Shown: positions 11,744 through 23,370, counted from the first letter of the stretch. The stretch: DNA of 64,000 bases from Bos javanicus (GCF_032452875.1 NC_083878.1:38517878-38581877), one strand, 5' to 3'. Notes: generated from the letters alone by a model not told the origin. Numbers and translations are program-made.

Positions 11744-12584
11744 TACCAGAAGTTATTGATTAACAGACACTACATGCTGATATACAAGAACTAAATTGTG
11801 CATTTTATTCATTGTCATTAAAGGTCAAGTTCAGTTATAATTTTTAATAGTTTTTTGTGTTTTTTTTTTTTCACCCTTTCAGCTGTTCAGTTTTATAATA
11901 TCAGAGGGGAAAGGAAACTAACTTTTTAAGTATACAGAATTAGATCTTTTATAGCCAAATTTAACTGTTAAGAGGGAAAATTGCAAAGGATATTGAAAAA
12001 GACAAATTTATACAAGTCATCTCTTATTTTGAAAAGATGTGTTACATAGAGAACAAGTCTTGAGTCTTTCAAATATCATTGGGTCAGGCTAAAATAATTT
12101 CATTGTGAGAGCATTTTCCTTCTCTGTGTGCAGTCTAAGTGCATATTTTGTGCTGTTAGGAATAACTTTCCAAAGCTGTGTGAAGAATGTAGCAATAAAA
12201 TCTAATAAGAATTATGGCTCATGACTTGAATGATGTCAGTACCCTTTTAATCCTCCCAAACATGAAAACGTTTTCTCCTCCTAAGTAAGATTTCTTAACT
12301 CTTTATTTCTAAGGAAATAAGCAGAGCTCTGCAATTTCATTGGCAAAGTAAGAGTTAAAGGAAGATGTTTCATTCTATTATTAATGCTTATGTTTATTAT
12401 TAAGATAATCAATTTAGAAAAGAATAAACATAAGATAATAATACTTTATGAACATATATTGTCTGATTTTTTTCATACATTATGTAACATCAGAAGATCT
12501 CTGAGTTCAGTGCAGCAATAATCTTATTTTTGTTATCAAAATCTTATTCAGTCCAGCAATAATCTTTGTTTTCTTTAAGCCAGT
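11744..12584. other. Unique AT-rich sequence
   Basis: No gene, repeat or RNA signal seen, apart from a T-run at 11859-11871. Confidence 0.4.
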
Positions 12585-12765
12585 GCTTCTCAAACTTCAA
12601 TGTGAATCAGAATCACCTGAAAGGCTTGGTAAACCACAGATTTCCGGAGCTCATTCTCAGAGTTTCTAATTTAGGAGACCTGGGGTAGGCATGAGAATCT
12701 GCATAACTCATAGGTTCCCAGGTGATGCTGATGCTGCTAGGCAGGGGAATCTGGCAACAGCTTTA
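12585..12765 (+). mobile_element. hAT-Charlie MITE (MER5/MER20-like)
   Basis: Non-autonomous DNA transposon relic: CAGTGCTTCTCAAACTTCAA at 12581-12600, then AATCAGAATCACCTGAAAGG, and CAGGTGATGCTGATGCTGCT near the other end. The far terminal repeat is eroded. Confidence 0.75.
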
Positions 12766-13526
12766 AGTCATGTTAACTGTCTTATCTTACTATTTGGTGG
12801 GATTCAACCATCCTGAGATATGTATGTCCCCTTGGTTTAGAAGAATCCAAAGTTTAGTAAGTTAGCTACAGTTTGGTTATTTGGCCAATCCAGATTTATT
12901 TCAAGTCAAAGAACTGCATACAGAAAAGTATGGTGGATGAAATGGTTTGATGTTTGAAGATGTCAGACTATAGAATCTCTACGGGTAAGTGTGTGATTTC
13001 TTTAGTGACATCACATTTGCCTGCAGAGATTTTCCAGTCTGCCACTTTGAAGTTGTATTTAAGATGGAAAAAAGTTGCCTTCTTTTTACAGCGATCTTTC
13101 CAGGACTGCTAATTTTAAAACTATATTTATCCAAGGTTGGAACTGAATAGGAAAAAGAAGTTATGGTTGGGTTTCAGATAAGAAAGTAAATGAGAATGGA
13201 CACTCTCTGATTCTGCCACACATCTCCCCAGAGACTGCAAAAAAAAAAATGGGAAAAGTAAAGCCTCCCCAAACCACAACCAGTTTAATTTGTAACTGGT
13301 TTAATTTGTTTTAACCACACCAAAAGCCTTATGGGCAATCCAAGTAAATATCCTTGAGTTTCAAGGAATTTTATCTAACGATTAGACTTTGCAATTTCTG
13401 GGTTTTCAGTCTATCTTAATTGACACTTATGTCTAATCACAACAGAGATGAGTAGAATCAGGAGGTGTGTTTCTCACTTTCATTTTCCCCCTTTCTCTAC
13501 TATTTAGTAGCTGTCTTATAATAAAT
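12766..13526. other. Unique sequence
   Basis: No coding frame. A small tandem duplication (TTTAATTTGTAACTGG then TTTAATTTGTTTTAAC) sits near 13284-13315. Confidence 0.4.
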
Positions 13527-13539
13527 AACATTACCTGCT

Positions 13540-13810
13540 GCTGCTGCTGCTAAGTCGCATTAGTCGTGTCCGACTCTGCGACCCCGTAGATGGAAGCCCA
13601 CCAGGCTCCCCTGTCCCTGGGATTCTCCAGGCAAGAACACTGGAGTGGGTTGCCATTTCCTTCTCCAATGCATGAAAGTGAAAAGTGAAAGTGAAGTCGC
13701 TCACTCATGTCCGACTCTTTGTGACCCCATGGACTGTAGCCTACCAGGCTTCTCCATCCATGGGATTTCCCAGGCAACAGTACTGGAGTGGGGTGCCATT
13801 GCCTTCTCCG
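13540..13810 (-). mobile_element. BOV-A2 SINE with 13-bp TSD
   Basis: Antisense dimer of Bov-A modules with the (CTG)n tail at the left. The perfect direct repeat AACATTACCTGCT (13527-13539 and 13811-13823) brackets it. The near-intact sequence and TSD indicate a fairly young insertion. Confidence 0.95.
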
Positions 13811-13851
13811 AACATTACCTGCTACTAACTTTTAAAGTGATGGAATAATAC

Positions 13852-13876
13852 GTGTGTGTGTGTGTGTGTGTGTGTT
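13852..13876. repeat. (GT)n microsatellite
   Basis: GT repeats at the tail end of the following antisense Bov-tA. Confidence 0.9.
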
Positions 13877-14072
13877 TGTGTTGCTCAGTTGTGTCCAACT
13901 CTTTGTGACCCCCATGGACTGCAGCCTGCCAGGCTCCTCTGTCCATAGGATTCTCCAGTCAAGAATACTGTTGTGGGTTTCCATTACCTTCTCCAGGGGA
14001 TCTTCCCAACCCAGGGATTGAACCCAGGTCTCCTGCATTGCAGGCAAATTCTTTACCAACTGAACTACTACT
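13877..14072 (-). mobile_element. Bov-tA SINE
   Basis: Antisense Bov-tA from TTGTGTTGCTCAGTTGTGTC to CCAACTGAACTACT; the last bases of the head are lost. Confidence 0.92.
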
Positions 14073-15365
14073 CCAGAAGCTCAAGAATAATCTGTGAAAA
14101 TCATGATATCATTAACTCTACAGAGTTGGTTTTTTGGTTCATTTTTGAGAAGATACTTTTTTCCCAGAGTTAGCTGGAAGTTTATTTCAATATTTGAGTA
14201 CAGTAGGGACTTTGTACATTTTGTTACTTACAGTATGCTAGCACAGAGAACGGTTCCTGGCACATGATAGGTACTCATTAAACACTTATATACTGAATGG
14301 ACATTAATTAGGATTTTTTTGTGTGTGCAGATTCTTATGTATCATTAGAAAGGCAGTAATATATACATCAAGTCACATATTGTATTGATATCAGAGTGAA
14401 CTTATTTAATTTTAGACAAGACAAAAATAGAATATTTAGATATGAAAAACCTATCTTGGTAATAAAGAACATTTCTATAATAAAATATTTTATAATGGAA
14501 CTTTAAAAATCAATTTCCTTATAGTCTAATGATGTTGTATTATACCTTTTTGGCATGTAGCTTTATTTAAGATGATGAGTTTTCTAGTCCTGGATTATAT
14601 CCAAATTTATGTAATAATGAATCACAAAATTAGGTTTGATTTTGTTTACACTACATAACACAGTGTCTTAATCATCTGTTAATCTGCCGTATACACATCC
14701 TTTGGCTTCAAGATGACTATTATGACTGTTCTAGATAAACCATAAATGCAAACTTAACATTAAATCACAAGTGTTCAGAGGATGTAACAGGTGGCCCTGA
14801 TCTGATGTGAGTGCAGCTAAATAATGTGGTGAAATAATTGGAGCTTAGAAAGATAGAAAACATCTGGGCTTCAAGGGAGAACATTTGCATCCTTTTTACT
14901 GCTTTTTAAATAGAGGGCTACATCATTCTGGGTTATGTAGAAAGAAAGGGCTAGTGTTAGGAACGCCATGATCTTCATTCTGTTCATCTGAGCTCCAAAG
15001 GGTGGGACTAGTATACTTGGTTATGGGAGAAAGATAAGGTTTCTTAGACCATTTTTCATTTTCTCTTTTCCAGTCATGCTGTTTGTTTTATATGTGCTTG
15101 CAGGGCCTGGTTAACAGTATCACTTGTTCTTTGAAGGAAATTGAACTTGTGAATGATGGAATCATAGTTGCCATGCCCCTGATTGTTGATATCTTGTTTC
15201 TTTGCTCCATGGAAAGGCATGGATGAAACAGAGCTGTGGAAAAGCAACATCATTTTAGCTCAATGACGAGGCTCTTTTAAGATAGCCAGCCTATAATACA
15301 GGGCTCCCATTAGTTTCAGCATTTACACACAGAGAGACCCTTTTATAAATGCAAACATTTGACAT
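14073..15365. other. Unique sequence with one L2/MIR-like scrap
   Basis: AT-rich non-coding DNA. At 14222-14300 the string CACAGAGAACGGTTCCTGGC followed by TAGGTACTCATTAAACACTT resembles the 3' end of L2 or MIR in sense. Confidence 0.45.
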
Positions 15366-15512
15366 GTGGAGTGGGTAGCCTTTCCCTTCTCCAGGGGATC
15401 TTCCCAACACAGGGAACAAACCCAGGTCTCCCGCGTTGCAGGCAGATTCTTTACCAGCTGAGCCACAAGGGAAGCCTAAGAATACTGGAGTGGGTACCCT
15501 TTTCCTTCTGAT
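15366..15512 (-). mobile_element. Bov-tA2 SINE fragment
   Basis: Antisense tRNA-like head (GAGTGGGTAGCCTTTCCCTT to CCACAAGGGAAGCC) followed by the start of a second head module. The Bov-A body is missing. Confidence 0.8.
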
Positions 15513-15534
15513 ATTAATGTATCAGTACAGATGA

Positions 15535-15757
15535 CGGATGGAGGAGCCTGGTAGGCTGCAGTCCATGGGGTCGCTAAGAGTCGGACATGACTAAGTGACT
15601 TCACTTTCACTTTTCACTTTCATGCATTGGAGAAGGAAATGGCAGCCCACTCCAGTGTTCTTGCCTGGAGAATCCCAGGGACGGGGGATCCTGGTGGGCT
15701 GCCGTCTATGGGGTCGCACAGAGTCGGACACAACTGAAGCGACTTAGCAGCAGCAGC
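15535..15757 (+). mobile_element. BOV-A2 SINE, 5'-truncated, with TSD
   Basis: Sense BOV-A2 starting inside the first Bov-A module and ending in (GCA)n. ACAGATGA flanks it (15527-15534 and 15758-15765). It lies next to an antisense SINE, so transcripts could pair. Confidence 0.92.
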
Positions 15758-15849
15758 ACAGATGAATTTATAAGACTAAGCCTACAAGAGATTAAAAGTC
15801 TGAAAAAATTTGGAACAGTACAGTAACATTCTGAAAGATCAGGAGGCCA

Positions 15850-15962
15850 AGATCTACCCAGTGGTTCTCAACCCTAACTGTACATGAGAATCATTCTGGA
15901 ATTTATGAAACAGATTTCCATACCCAACCCTGAACCTGAACTTCCAAGATGTGAATTCGAGA
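15850..15962 (+). mobile_element. hAT-Charlie MITE fragment
   Basis: CAGTGGTTCTCAACCCTAAC at 15859-15878 and GAGAATCATTCTGGAATTT match the 5' part of MER5/MER20-type elements. It is truncated by the L1. Confidence 0.6.
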
Positions 15963-16853
15963 AGGCTCTATTTTAAACAAATTAATAAACTTTATTTTAA
16001 GAGGCATTTTAGGTTCATAACAAACTTGAATGAAAAGTACAGAGGGCTCCCATATACTCCCTATTCCCACATACCCACAACCTCCCCTACTATGGACATC
16101 ATACACTGTAGTGATACGTTTGTTACAAGCAATGAGCTGGCACTGACACATCACTATTGAGCAAAGTTCATGGTTTACATTAGGGGGTCATTCTTAGTGT
16201 TCTATGGGTTTTGGCAACTATTTGATGACATATATCCACCACTATTGTATTACACAGAATAGTTTTACTGGCTAGGTACTGACTATTTATCCCTCCCTCT
16301 CTTCAGCCTCTGATCTTTCCATTATCTCCATAGTTTTGTCTTTTCCAGAAAGTTATAAGGTTGGAAACAGTATGTAACCTTTGCAGATTTGCTTGTTTTG
16401 CTGCTTACTATAATCTGTCTTTACATCTCCTCCATGTCTTTTCATGGCCTGGTAGCTCATTTCTTTTTGGCACTGAATAATATCCCAGTGTTAGGATGTA
16501 CCACAATTTATCCATACAGCTACTGAAGGTTTGCTTCCAAGTTTTGACAACTATAAAGCTGCTATAAACCACATATAGGGTTTTGTGTGAATAAAAGCTT
16601 CCAATTAATTTTGGCAAATAGAGAAGAGCTTGACTGCTGGGCTATATGGTAGGAGTAATTCAGTTTTCTAAGAAACTGACAAATTGTCTTCCAAAGTGGA
16701 TATGCCATTTTGCATTCCCACAATGTTCCTGTTGCTACACATCCTTATCAGTATTCAGGGTTGTCAGCACTTTGGATTCCAGCCATTCTAATAGGTACAT
16801 ACAGGTCTCTCGTTTTAATTTCAATTGCCTAATGACATAATGCAGAGTACATC

Positions 16854-18019
16854 ATGAGAAACACTGGGCTGGAAGAAGCACAAGCTGGAATCAAGATTGC
16901 TGGGAGAAATATCAATAACCTCAGATATGCAGATGACATCACCCTTATGGCAGAAAGTGAAGAGGAACTAAAAAGCCTCTTGATGGAAGTGAAAGAGGAG
17001 AGTGAAAGAGTTGGCTTAAAGCTCAACATTCAGAAAACTAAGATCATGGCATCTGGTCCCATCACTCATGGCAAATAGATGGGGAAACAGTGCAAACAGT
17101 GTCAGACTTTATCTTTTTGGGCTCCAAAATCACTGCAGATGTGTGATTGCAGCCATGAAATTAAAAGACGCTTACTCCTTGGAAGGAAAGTTATGACCAA
17201 CCTAGGTAGCATATTGAAAAGCAGAGACATTACTTTGCCGACAAAGGTCCGTCTAGTCAAAGCTATGGTTTTTCCAGTAGTCATGTATGGATGTGAGAGT
17301 TGGACCATGAAGAAAGCTGAGCACCAAAGAATTGATGCTTTTGAACTGTGGTGTTGGAGAAGACTCTTGAGAGTCCTTTGGACTGCAAGGAGATCCAACC
17401 AGTCCATTCTAAACAGTCTTATGGACTCTATGGGAGAGGGAGAGGGTGGGAAGATTTGGGAGAATGGCATTGAAACATGTAAAATATCATGTATGAAACG
17501 AGATGCCAGTCCAGGTTCGATGCACGATACTGGATGCTTGGGGCTAGAGCACTGGGATGACCCAGAGGGATGGTATGGGGAGGGAGGAGGGAGGAGGGTT
17601 CAGGATGGGGAACACATGTATACCTGTGGTGGATTCATTTTGATATTTGGCAAAACGAATACAATTATGTAAAGTTTAAAAATAAAATAAAATTAAAAAG
17701 CAAAAAAAAAAAATAAATTAAAAAAAATAAAATAAAGGAGATCATCCCTGCGTGTTCTTTGGAAGGAACGATGCTAAAGCTGAAACTCCAATACTTTGGC
17801 CACCTCATGCGAAGAGTTGACTCATTGGAAAAGACTCTGATGCTGGGAGGGATTGGGGGCAGGAGGAAAAGGGGACAACAGAGGATGAGATGGCTGGATG
17901 GCATCACCGACTTGATGGACGTGAGTTTGAATGAACTCCAGGAGTTGGTGATGGACAGGGAGGCCTGGCGTGTTGCGATTCATGGGGTCGCAGAGAGTCG
18001 GACACGACTGAGCAACTGA
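16854..18019 (+). pseudogene. BovB ORF2 C-terminal remnant
   Basis: The plus frame runs from the segment before the YADD box (YADD codons at 16926-16937) through KLNIQKTKIMASGPITHG, where a stop is met at 17076-17078. It then continues in a shifted frame to 17,411, where the L1 tail interrupts it. The C-terminal end ([13 protein letters not shown] to RLSN) resumes at 17,759-18,019 with an intact frame of about 86 codons. It has no endonuclease and no complete palm domain, so it cannot be functional. Confidence 0.88.
17412..17733 (+). mobile_element. Bovine-type L1 3' end inside BovB
   Basis: Sense 3' UTR of a ruminant L1: GGTGGGAAGATTTGGGAGAA, GAAACGAGATGCCAGTCCAG, then GGGAACACATGTATACCTGT and a long A-rich tail at 17,690-17,733. 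It interrupts BovB between CCATTCTA and AAGGAGATC, and the BovB sequence joins cleanly if it is removed. The exact duplication is hidden by A-rich sequence. Confidence 0.88.
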
Positions 18020-19430
18020 ACTGAACTGAACTGAACTGAATGACATATGATGGTGAACAACTTTTCATATGCTTACTTTGCATTGGTATATCTTCCTCCT
18101 TGGTGAGGTGTTTGTTCAAGTCTCTTACCGCTTTTTAAATCTGGTTGTTTTCTTACTGTTTCAAGAGTCCTTTGCATACTTTGAATAACATTCCTTCATT
18201 GATGTATCTTTTACAAATATTTTCTCCCAGTCTGTGGTTTGTCTTCTCATTCCCTTGACATTGTCTGTTGAAGAGCAGATGTTTTTAATTTTAACAAAGT
18301 CAAATTCATCCATTATTTCTTTCATGGATTATGACTTTGGTGTTGTGTCTTACAAGTCACTGTGATTATCAAGGTCACCTAGGTTTTTTACTGTATTACC
18401 TGCTAGGACTTCTATAGTTATACATTTCACATTTAGGTCTGTGGTCCATTTTCTGTGAATTTTTGTGAGGCGTGTAAGTTCTGTATCTAGATAAATTTGT
18501 TTTGTACATGAATGTCCAGTGTTTCCAGCACCACTTGTGGAAAGACTATCTTTGCTGCATTGCATTGCCTTTGATCCTTTGTCAAAGATGGGTTGACTGT
18601 GTTTAAGTGAGTCTATCTCTGGGCTCTCTATCCTATTCCATTTTTCTGTTGTCTCTCTTTCCACCAGTACCACACTGTATTGATTACTGTAGCTTTATAG
18701 TAAGTCTTGAAGTTAGGTAGTGTCAGTCCCCTGACATTGTTCTTCTCCTTCAATATTGACTCGACTAATCTGAGTCTTTTGCCTCTTCATATAAACTTTT
18801 GAATCTGTTTTCAGTATCTGCTGGGATTTGAATGACATTGCAGGACTGGAAAAGGTCAGTTTTCATTCCAATCCCAAAGAAAGGCAATGCCAAAGAATGC
18901 TCAAACTGCCACACAGTTGGACTCATCTCACACGCTAGTAAAGTAATGCTCAAAATTCTCCACGCCAGGCTTCAGCAATACATGAACTGTGAACTTCCAG
19001 ATGTTCAAGCTGGTTTTAGGAAAGGCAGAGGAACCAGAGATCAAATTGCCAACATCCGTTGGATCATTGAAAAAGCAAGAGAGTTCCAGAAAAACATCTG
19101 TTTCTGCTTTATTGACTATGCCAAAGGCTTTGACTGTGTGGATCACAATAAACTGTGGAAATTTCTGAAAGAGATGGGAATACCAGACCACCTGACCTGC
19201 CTCTTGAGAAACCTATATGCAGGTCAGGAAGCAACAGTTAGAACTGGACATGGAACAACAGACTGGTTCCAAATAGGAAAAAGAGTACGTCAAGGCTGTA
19301 TATTGTCACCCTGCTTATTTAACTTATATGCAGAGTACATCATGAGAAATGCTGGGCTGGAAGAAGCACAAGCTAGAATCAAGATTGCTGGGAGAAATAT
19401 CAATAACCTCAGATATGCAGATGACACCAC

Positions 19431-19952
19431 TGAGAGAGTCAGTTCCTAGGCAGGTTGATAGGGAGTCTAGGGGTCCCCAAAGAGAGAGGGGTCTGGAATT
19501 CTCAAGGAGGAAAAAAGGACAAACTTTTTTTCTTTCTCCACATTCCTTAGGATTATATACCAATAATGTATCCTGCCTAAGGACAGTCTTTGGATTCAAC
19601 CTTCTGTTATTTTAAAATGTTAATTATGGGAGTATACCTGGTTTTTACAAGGATGTATCTTGCCTGAGGACAGTGTTATCTTAAAATGTAAATTATGGGA
19701 GTAGGTCGGAGGAGGTCTTTACAACCTCCAGACATTCTTTGGATTATATAACCTCATTATTAACACTAGCAAGCGGGTACTCTTTCTGCCCCCTTCTGAT
19801 GGGGGCTTTCTCTATCTCCTTTATACTTTAATAAAACTTTATTACACAAAAGCTCTGAGCGATCAAGCCTCGTCTCTGGCCCCGGATTGAATTCTTCTCC
19901 TCCGGGGGCCAAGAATCCTGGTATATTCGCGTGATTCAACAACAACCTTTCA
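19431..19952 (+). mobile_element. Solo endogenous-retrovirus LTR
   Basis: A 522-bp segment that begins TGAGAGAG and ends CCTTTCA, so it has TG..CA termini. CCAC is duplicated at both sides (19427-19430 and 19953-19956). The 4-bp length fits a gamma-type (class I) virus; because CA precedes the right copy, a 6-bp CACCAC reading with a non-canonical end cannot be excluded. A TATA-like TTATATAA is at 19744-19751 and a polyadenylation signal AATAAA at 19830-19835, followed by a GC-richer U5-like end. There is no internal gene, so it formed by LTR-LTR recombination. The strand follows the order TATA then AATAAA. Confidence 0.9.
19566..19720 (+). repeat. Tandem duplication in LTR U3
   Basis: ATGTATCCTGCCTAAGGACA at 19,566 recurs with two changes at 19,653. 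TTAAAATGTTAATTATGGGA at 19,612 recurs with one change at 19,681. This is an imperfect two-unit repeat of about 70-87 bp upstream of the TATA-like box, the usual location of retroviral enhancer repeats. Confidence 0.75.
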
Positions 19953-21390
19953 CCACCCTTATGGCAAAAAGTGAAGAGGAACTATGAAGCCTCTTGATGA
20001 AAGTGAAAGTGGAGAATGAAAAAGTTCGCTTAAAGCTCACCATTCAGAAAACTAAAATCATGGCATCTGGTCCCATTACTTCATGGGAAATAATGGGGAA
20101 ACAGTGTCAGACTTTATCTTTCTGGGCTCCAAAATCACTGCAGATGGTGACTGCAGCCATGAAATTAACAGATGCTTACTCCTTGGAAGGGAAGTTATGA
20201 CCAACCTAGATAGCATATTGAAAAGCAGAGACATTACTTTGCCAACAAAGGTCCATCTAGTCAAGGCTATGGTTTTTCCTGTGGTCATGTATGGATGTGA
20301 GAATTGGACTGTGAAGAAAGCTAAGTGCCGAAGAAATGATGCTTTTGAACTATGGTACTGGAGAAGACTCCTGAGAGTCCCTTGGACTGCAAGGAGATCT
20401 AGCCAGTACATCCTAAAGGAGATCAGTCCTGGGTGTTCATTGGAAGGACTGATGTTGAGGCTGAAACTCCAATACTTTGGCCACCTCATGTGAAGAGTTG
20501 ACTCATTGGAAAAGACCCTGATGCTGGAAGGGATTGGGGGCAGGAGGAGAAGGGGACAACAGAGGATTAGATGGCTGGATGGCATCACTGACTCGATGGA
20601 CATGAGTTTGGGTAAACTCCAGGAGTTGGTGATGGACAGGGAGGCCTGGCGTGCTGCGATTCATGGGATTACAAAGAGTCAGACACGACTGAGCGACTGA
20701 ACTGACTGATGTTGAGTTTACAGGTCAAATTGGGAAGGCAGAACATCTTGACAATATTAATCAGTCTTTCTTGAAATGTTTCATCAGAGTTTTGTAGTTT
20801 TTCTCATCCATTTTTGTACATCTTTTCTTGTTTTATACCTAAGTATTTCACATTGGGGGGTTCTAATGTAAATGACAATGTGTTTTTAATTTCAAATGCA
20901 ACTTGTTCATTGCTGGTGTATAGGAATGTGACTTTTCATATTAATCTTGTATCCTTCTATCTTGTTGGAATTGTTTATTAGTTCTAGGAGTTGTTTTGTC
21001 AGATCTTTCAGGTTTTCTATGTAAACAATAGTGTCATATGCAAACAAATATTTTTATTTCTTCCTTCCCACTCTGTGTACTTCTTTTCCTTGCCTTATTG
21101 AATTAGCTAGAACTTCCAATACAATGTTGAAAAGAGTAGTGAAATGGGACATCCTTGTCGTATTCTTGAACTTAGCATGAAAACTTCAAATTTATCACCA
21201 TTAAGTATAATGTAGCTATAGGTTTTTTTAATAGATTTTTAAAAATAGAGTTTTGAAACTCCGCTCTATTCCTAGTTTGCTAAGAATTTTTATCATGAAT
21301 AGGGATTAGACTTTATCAAATGCTTTTCTGCATTAATATAACCATGTGATTTTTTCTTTAGTTTGTTGATATGATGAATGACACTGTTTA

Positions 21391-21477
21391 TTTTAATTAA
21401 TTAATTAATTTATTTTACTTTACAATATTGTATTGGTTTTGCCATACATTGACTTGAATCCGCCATTAGTGTACATG
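21391..21477 (-). mobile_element. Bovine-type L1 3' end, very short
   Basis: Antisense: T/A-rich tail (TTAATTAATTAATTAATTTA) then TACAATATTGTATTGGTTTT and GCCATACATTGACTTGAATC, the reverse of the ruminant L1 3' UTR. Only about 90 bp was inserted into the old L1. Confidence 0.85.
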
Positions 21478-22867
21478 TTTTTTGAATGTTGAACTAGCCT
21501 CGCATTGCTAGGATAAATCCTGTTTGGTCATGGTATATAACTCCTTTTATATATTGTTTATTTGATCTTCTTATATTTTGGTGAGATTTTTGCATTCATA
21601 TTGGTAAGAGATATTAATCTATTTTATTTTCTTTGTCTGGTTTTGGTATTAAAGTAATGCTGGCCTTGTGGATTGAATTAGAAAATGTTCCCAATTTCTT
21701 TAATAGATTAGGCCATTCAGATTGTCTATTTAATCTTGTGTGAGTTCTGGAAGCTTATATCTTTTAAGGAATTGGTCCATTTCATCTAGGGGTTATCAAA
21801 TTTGTTGGCATAGCATTGTTCACAGCATTCTTTTATTATCCTTTTAATGTTCATACAGTGTCCCTTCTTTCATTTCTGACAATAGTAATGTGTGTCTTTT
21901 CTCTCTTTTGTTTCTTTGTTAGCCTTCTTAGAAGCTTATTGATTTTATTGATCTTTTCAAAGAATAAGATTTTGGTTTTGTTGACTTTTTATTTGATTTC
22001 TTGTTTTCAATTTTGTTCATTTCTGCTCTAATTTTTTTTAATTATTCCTATTCTTCTGCCTCTTTTGGATTTAATTTGTTCTTCTTGATCTAGTTTCCTG
22101 TGGTGGAAACTTAGATGATTGAATTTAGAGCTTTCTCCTTCTCTAATATATGCATTCAATGCTATAGATTTCTCTGTAAGAACTGCTTTCACTGCATCCC
22201 ACACATTTTGATAAGTTTAATTCAAAATTAAAATTTCTTGAGATTTTTTTTTTTGACCCATGTGTTATCAAGAACTGTGTTAATTTCCATGTATTCTGTG
22301 ATTTTTCCAGTTATCTGTTATTGATTTTTAGTTTAATTCCACTGTGGGCTAAGAGCATATTTGTATTGTTTTAAATCTGTTAGGTGTATTTTATGGCTCA
22401 TAATATGGTCTATCTAGGTGAATGTGAGCTTGAGAAGAATGTGTAGTTGTTGGATGAAGTAGCTTCTAGATGCCAACTATTTCCAGTTCATTGATGGTGC
22501 TATTATGTTCAACTATGTTCTAACTTATTTTTCTGGCTACTGGATCTGTCCATTTCTGAGAGAGGGGTATTAACATCTCCAACTAAAATAGTGGATTCAT
22601 CAATTGCTCCATGAAGTTCTATCAGTTTCTGCTCATATATTTTAATACTCTGTTATTAGGTGCACACATGTTAAGGATTGTTATGTCTACTTAGAGAATT
22701 AACCTCCTTATCCGTATCTAACATCCCTTTTTAACCCTAATAATTTTCCTTGCTCTCAAGTCTTCTCTGTCTGAAATTAATGTAGTTAGTTCCACTTTCT
22801 TTTGGTTAGTGTTAGCATGGTACGTTTTCCTCCATACCTTGACTTTTAGTATTTTTATATTAAAGTG

Positions 22868-23062
22868 CATTTCTTTAAATATCCAACAAGGATCTAATAA
22901 AGCAGATGAAATTCTGCTCAATGTTATGTGGCAGCCTGGATGGGAGGGGAGTTTGGGGGAGAATGAATACATGCACATGTATGGCAGAGTTCCTTTGCTA
23001 TTTACCTGAAACTATCACAACATTAATTGGCTATACCCCCCCCCCAAAAAAAAAAAAAGTTG
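22868..23062 (+). mobile_element. Bovine-type L1 3' UTR with poly(A)
   Basis: TTTAAATATCCAACAAGGAT, GTTATGTGGCAGCCTGGATG, CCTGAAACTATCACAACAT and a C10A13 tail (23,036-23,058). The host repeat TTAAAGTG (22,860-22,867) reappears as TTAAAAAGTG at 23,063-23,072, a slightly altered duplication. Confidence 0.88.
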
Positions 23063-23247
23063 TTAAAAAGTGGATTTCTTATAGACAATATAGAGTTGGG
23101 TCTTATTTTTTGATACACTCTGACAGTCTTTTAATTGGTGTATTTAGAACATTGACCTTTAAAGTGATTATTGATGGATTAATATCTACCATATTTGCTA
23201 TTGTTTTTCATTTGTTGTCTTTGATCCTCCTGTTTTTATCTTTCATA

Positions 23248-23370
23248 ATTTTTCTGCATTTTTTAGATTCAGTTCAGCATTTTACATAATTCATTTATTT
23301 TTCCTTTCCTAGCATATTGATAAATGAATTATGTAAAATGCTGAACTGAATCTAAAAAATGCAGAAAAAT
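23248..23370. repeat. Perfect 50-bp inverted repeat
   Basis: Arm 1 (23,248-23,297) is native old-L1 sequence. Arm 2 (23,321-23,370) is its exact reverse complement, with a 23-bp spacer. Arm 2 overlaps the end of the target-site duplication by one base and runs straight into a SINE tail. Confidence 0.97.

Larger units (their letters stand above)
16840..18038 (+). mobile_element. BovB LINE, 5'-truncated, in L1
   Basis: Sense BovB starting in the reverse-transcriptase region and ending in the repeated ACTGAA tail. The direct repeat AATGACATA (16831-16839 and 18039-18047), which is host L1 sequence, flanks it. It is itself split by a bovine L1 3' end at about 17,412-17,733. Confidence 0.95.
18841..20700 (+). 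pseudogene. BovB reverse transcriptase remnant
   Basis: One open frame from 18,832 to 19,430 carries the fingers motif DWKRSVFIPIPKKGNAKE, palm motif A (FIDYAKGFD, catalytic aspartate codon near 19,114), RQGCILSPCLF, and YADD (19,414-19,425). The frame is then cut by the LTR 5 bp after YADD. After the LTR it resumes at about 19,957 with a TGA in EEEL*SLL, further lesions near 20,090, and an open C-terminal stretch of 136 codons (20,083-20,493) and another to 20,700. The first part was well preserved when the LTR landed. The element is inactive. Confidence 0.9.
18841..20706 (+). mobile_element. BovB LINE, 5'-truncated, split by LTR
   Basis: Second sense BovB in the same L1, starting in the fingers domain (GACTGGAAAAGGTCAGTTTT) and ending in ACTGAACTGA. 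The host L1 reads on at both sides. Imperfect flanks (GACATTG at the left, GATGTTG at the right) may be a decayed duplication. A 522-bp solo LTR lies inside. Confidence 0.93.

Noticed and set aside
17079..17672. 197-codon plus-strand frame as a gene
   Set aside because: It is a fusion by chance of BovB ORF2 with the 3' UTR of an inserted bovine L1.
19431..19952. A provirus with gag, pol or env nearby
   Set aside because: The LTR joins BovB sequence directly on both sides; no internal viral sequence is present.
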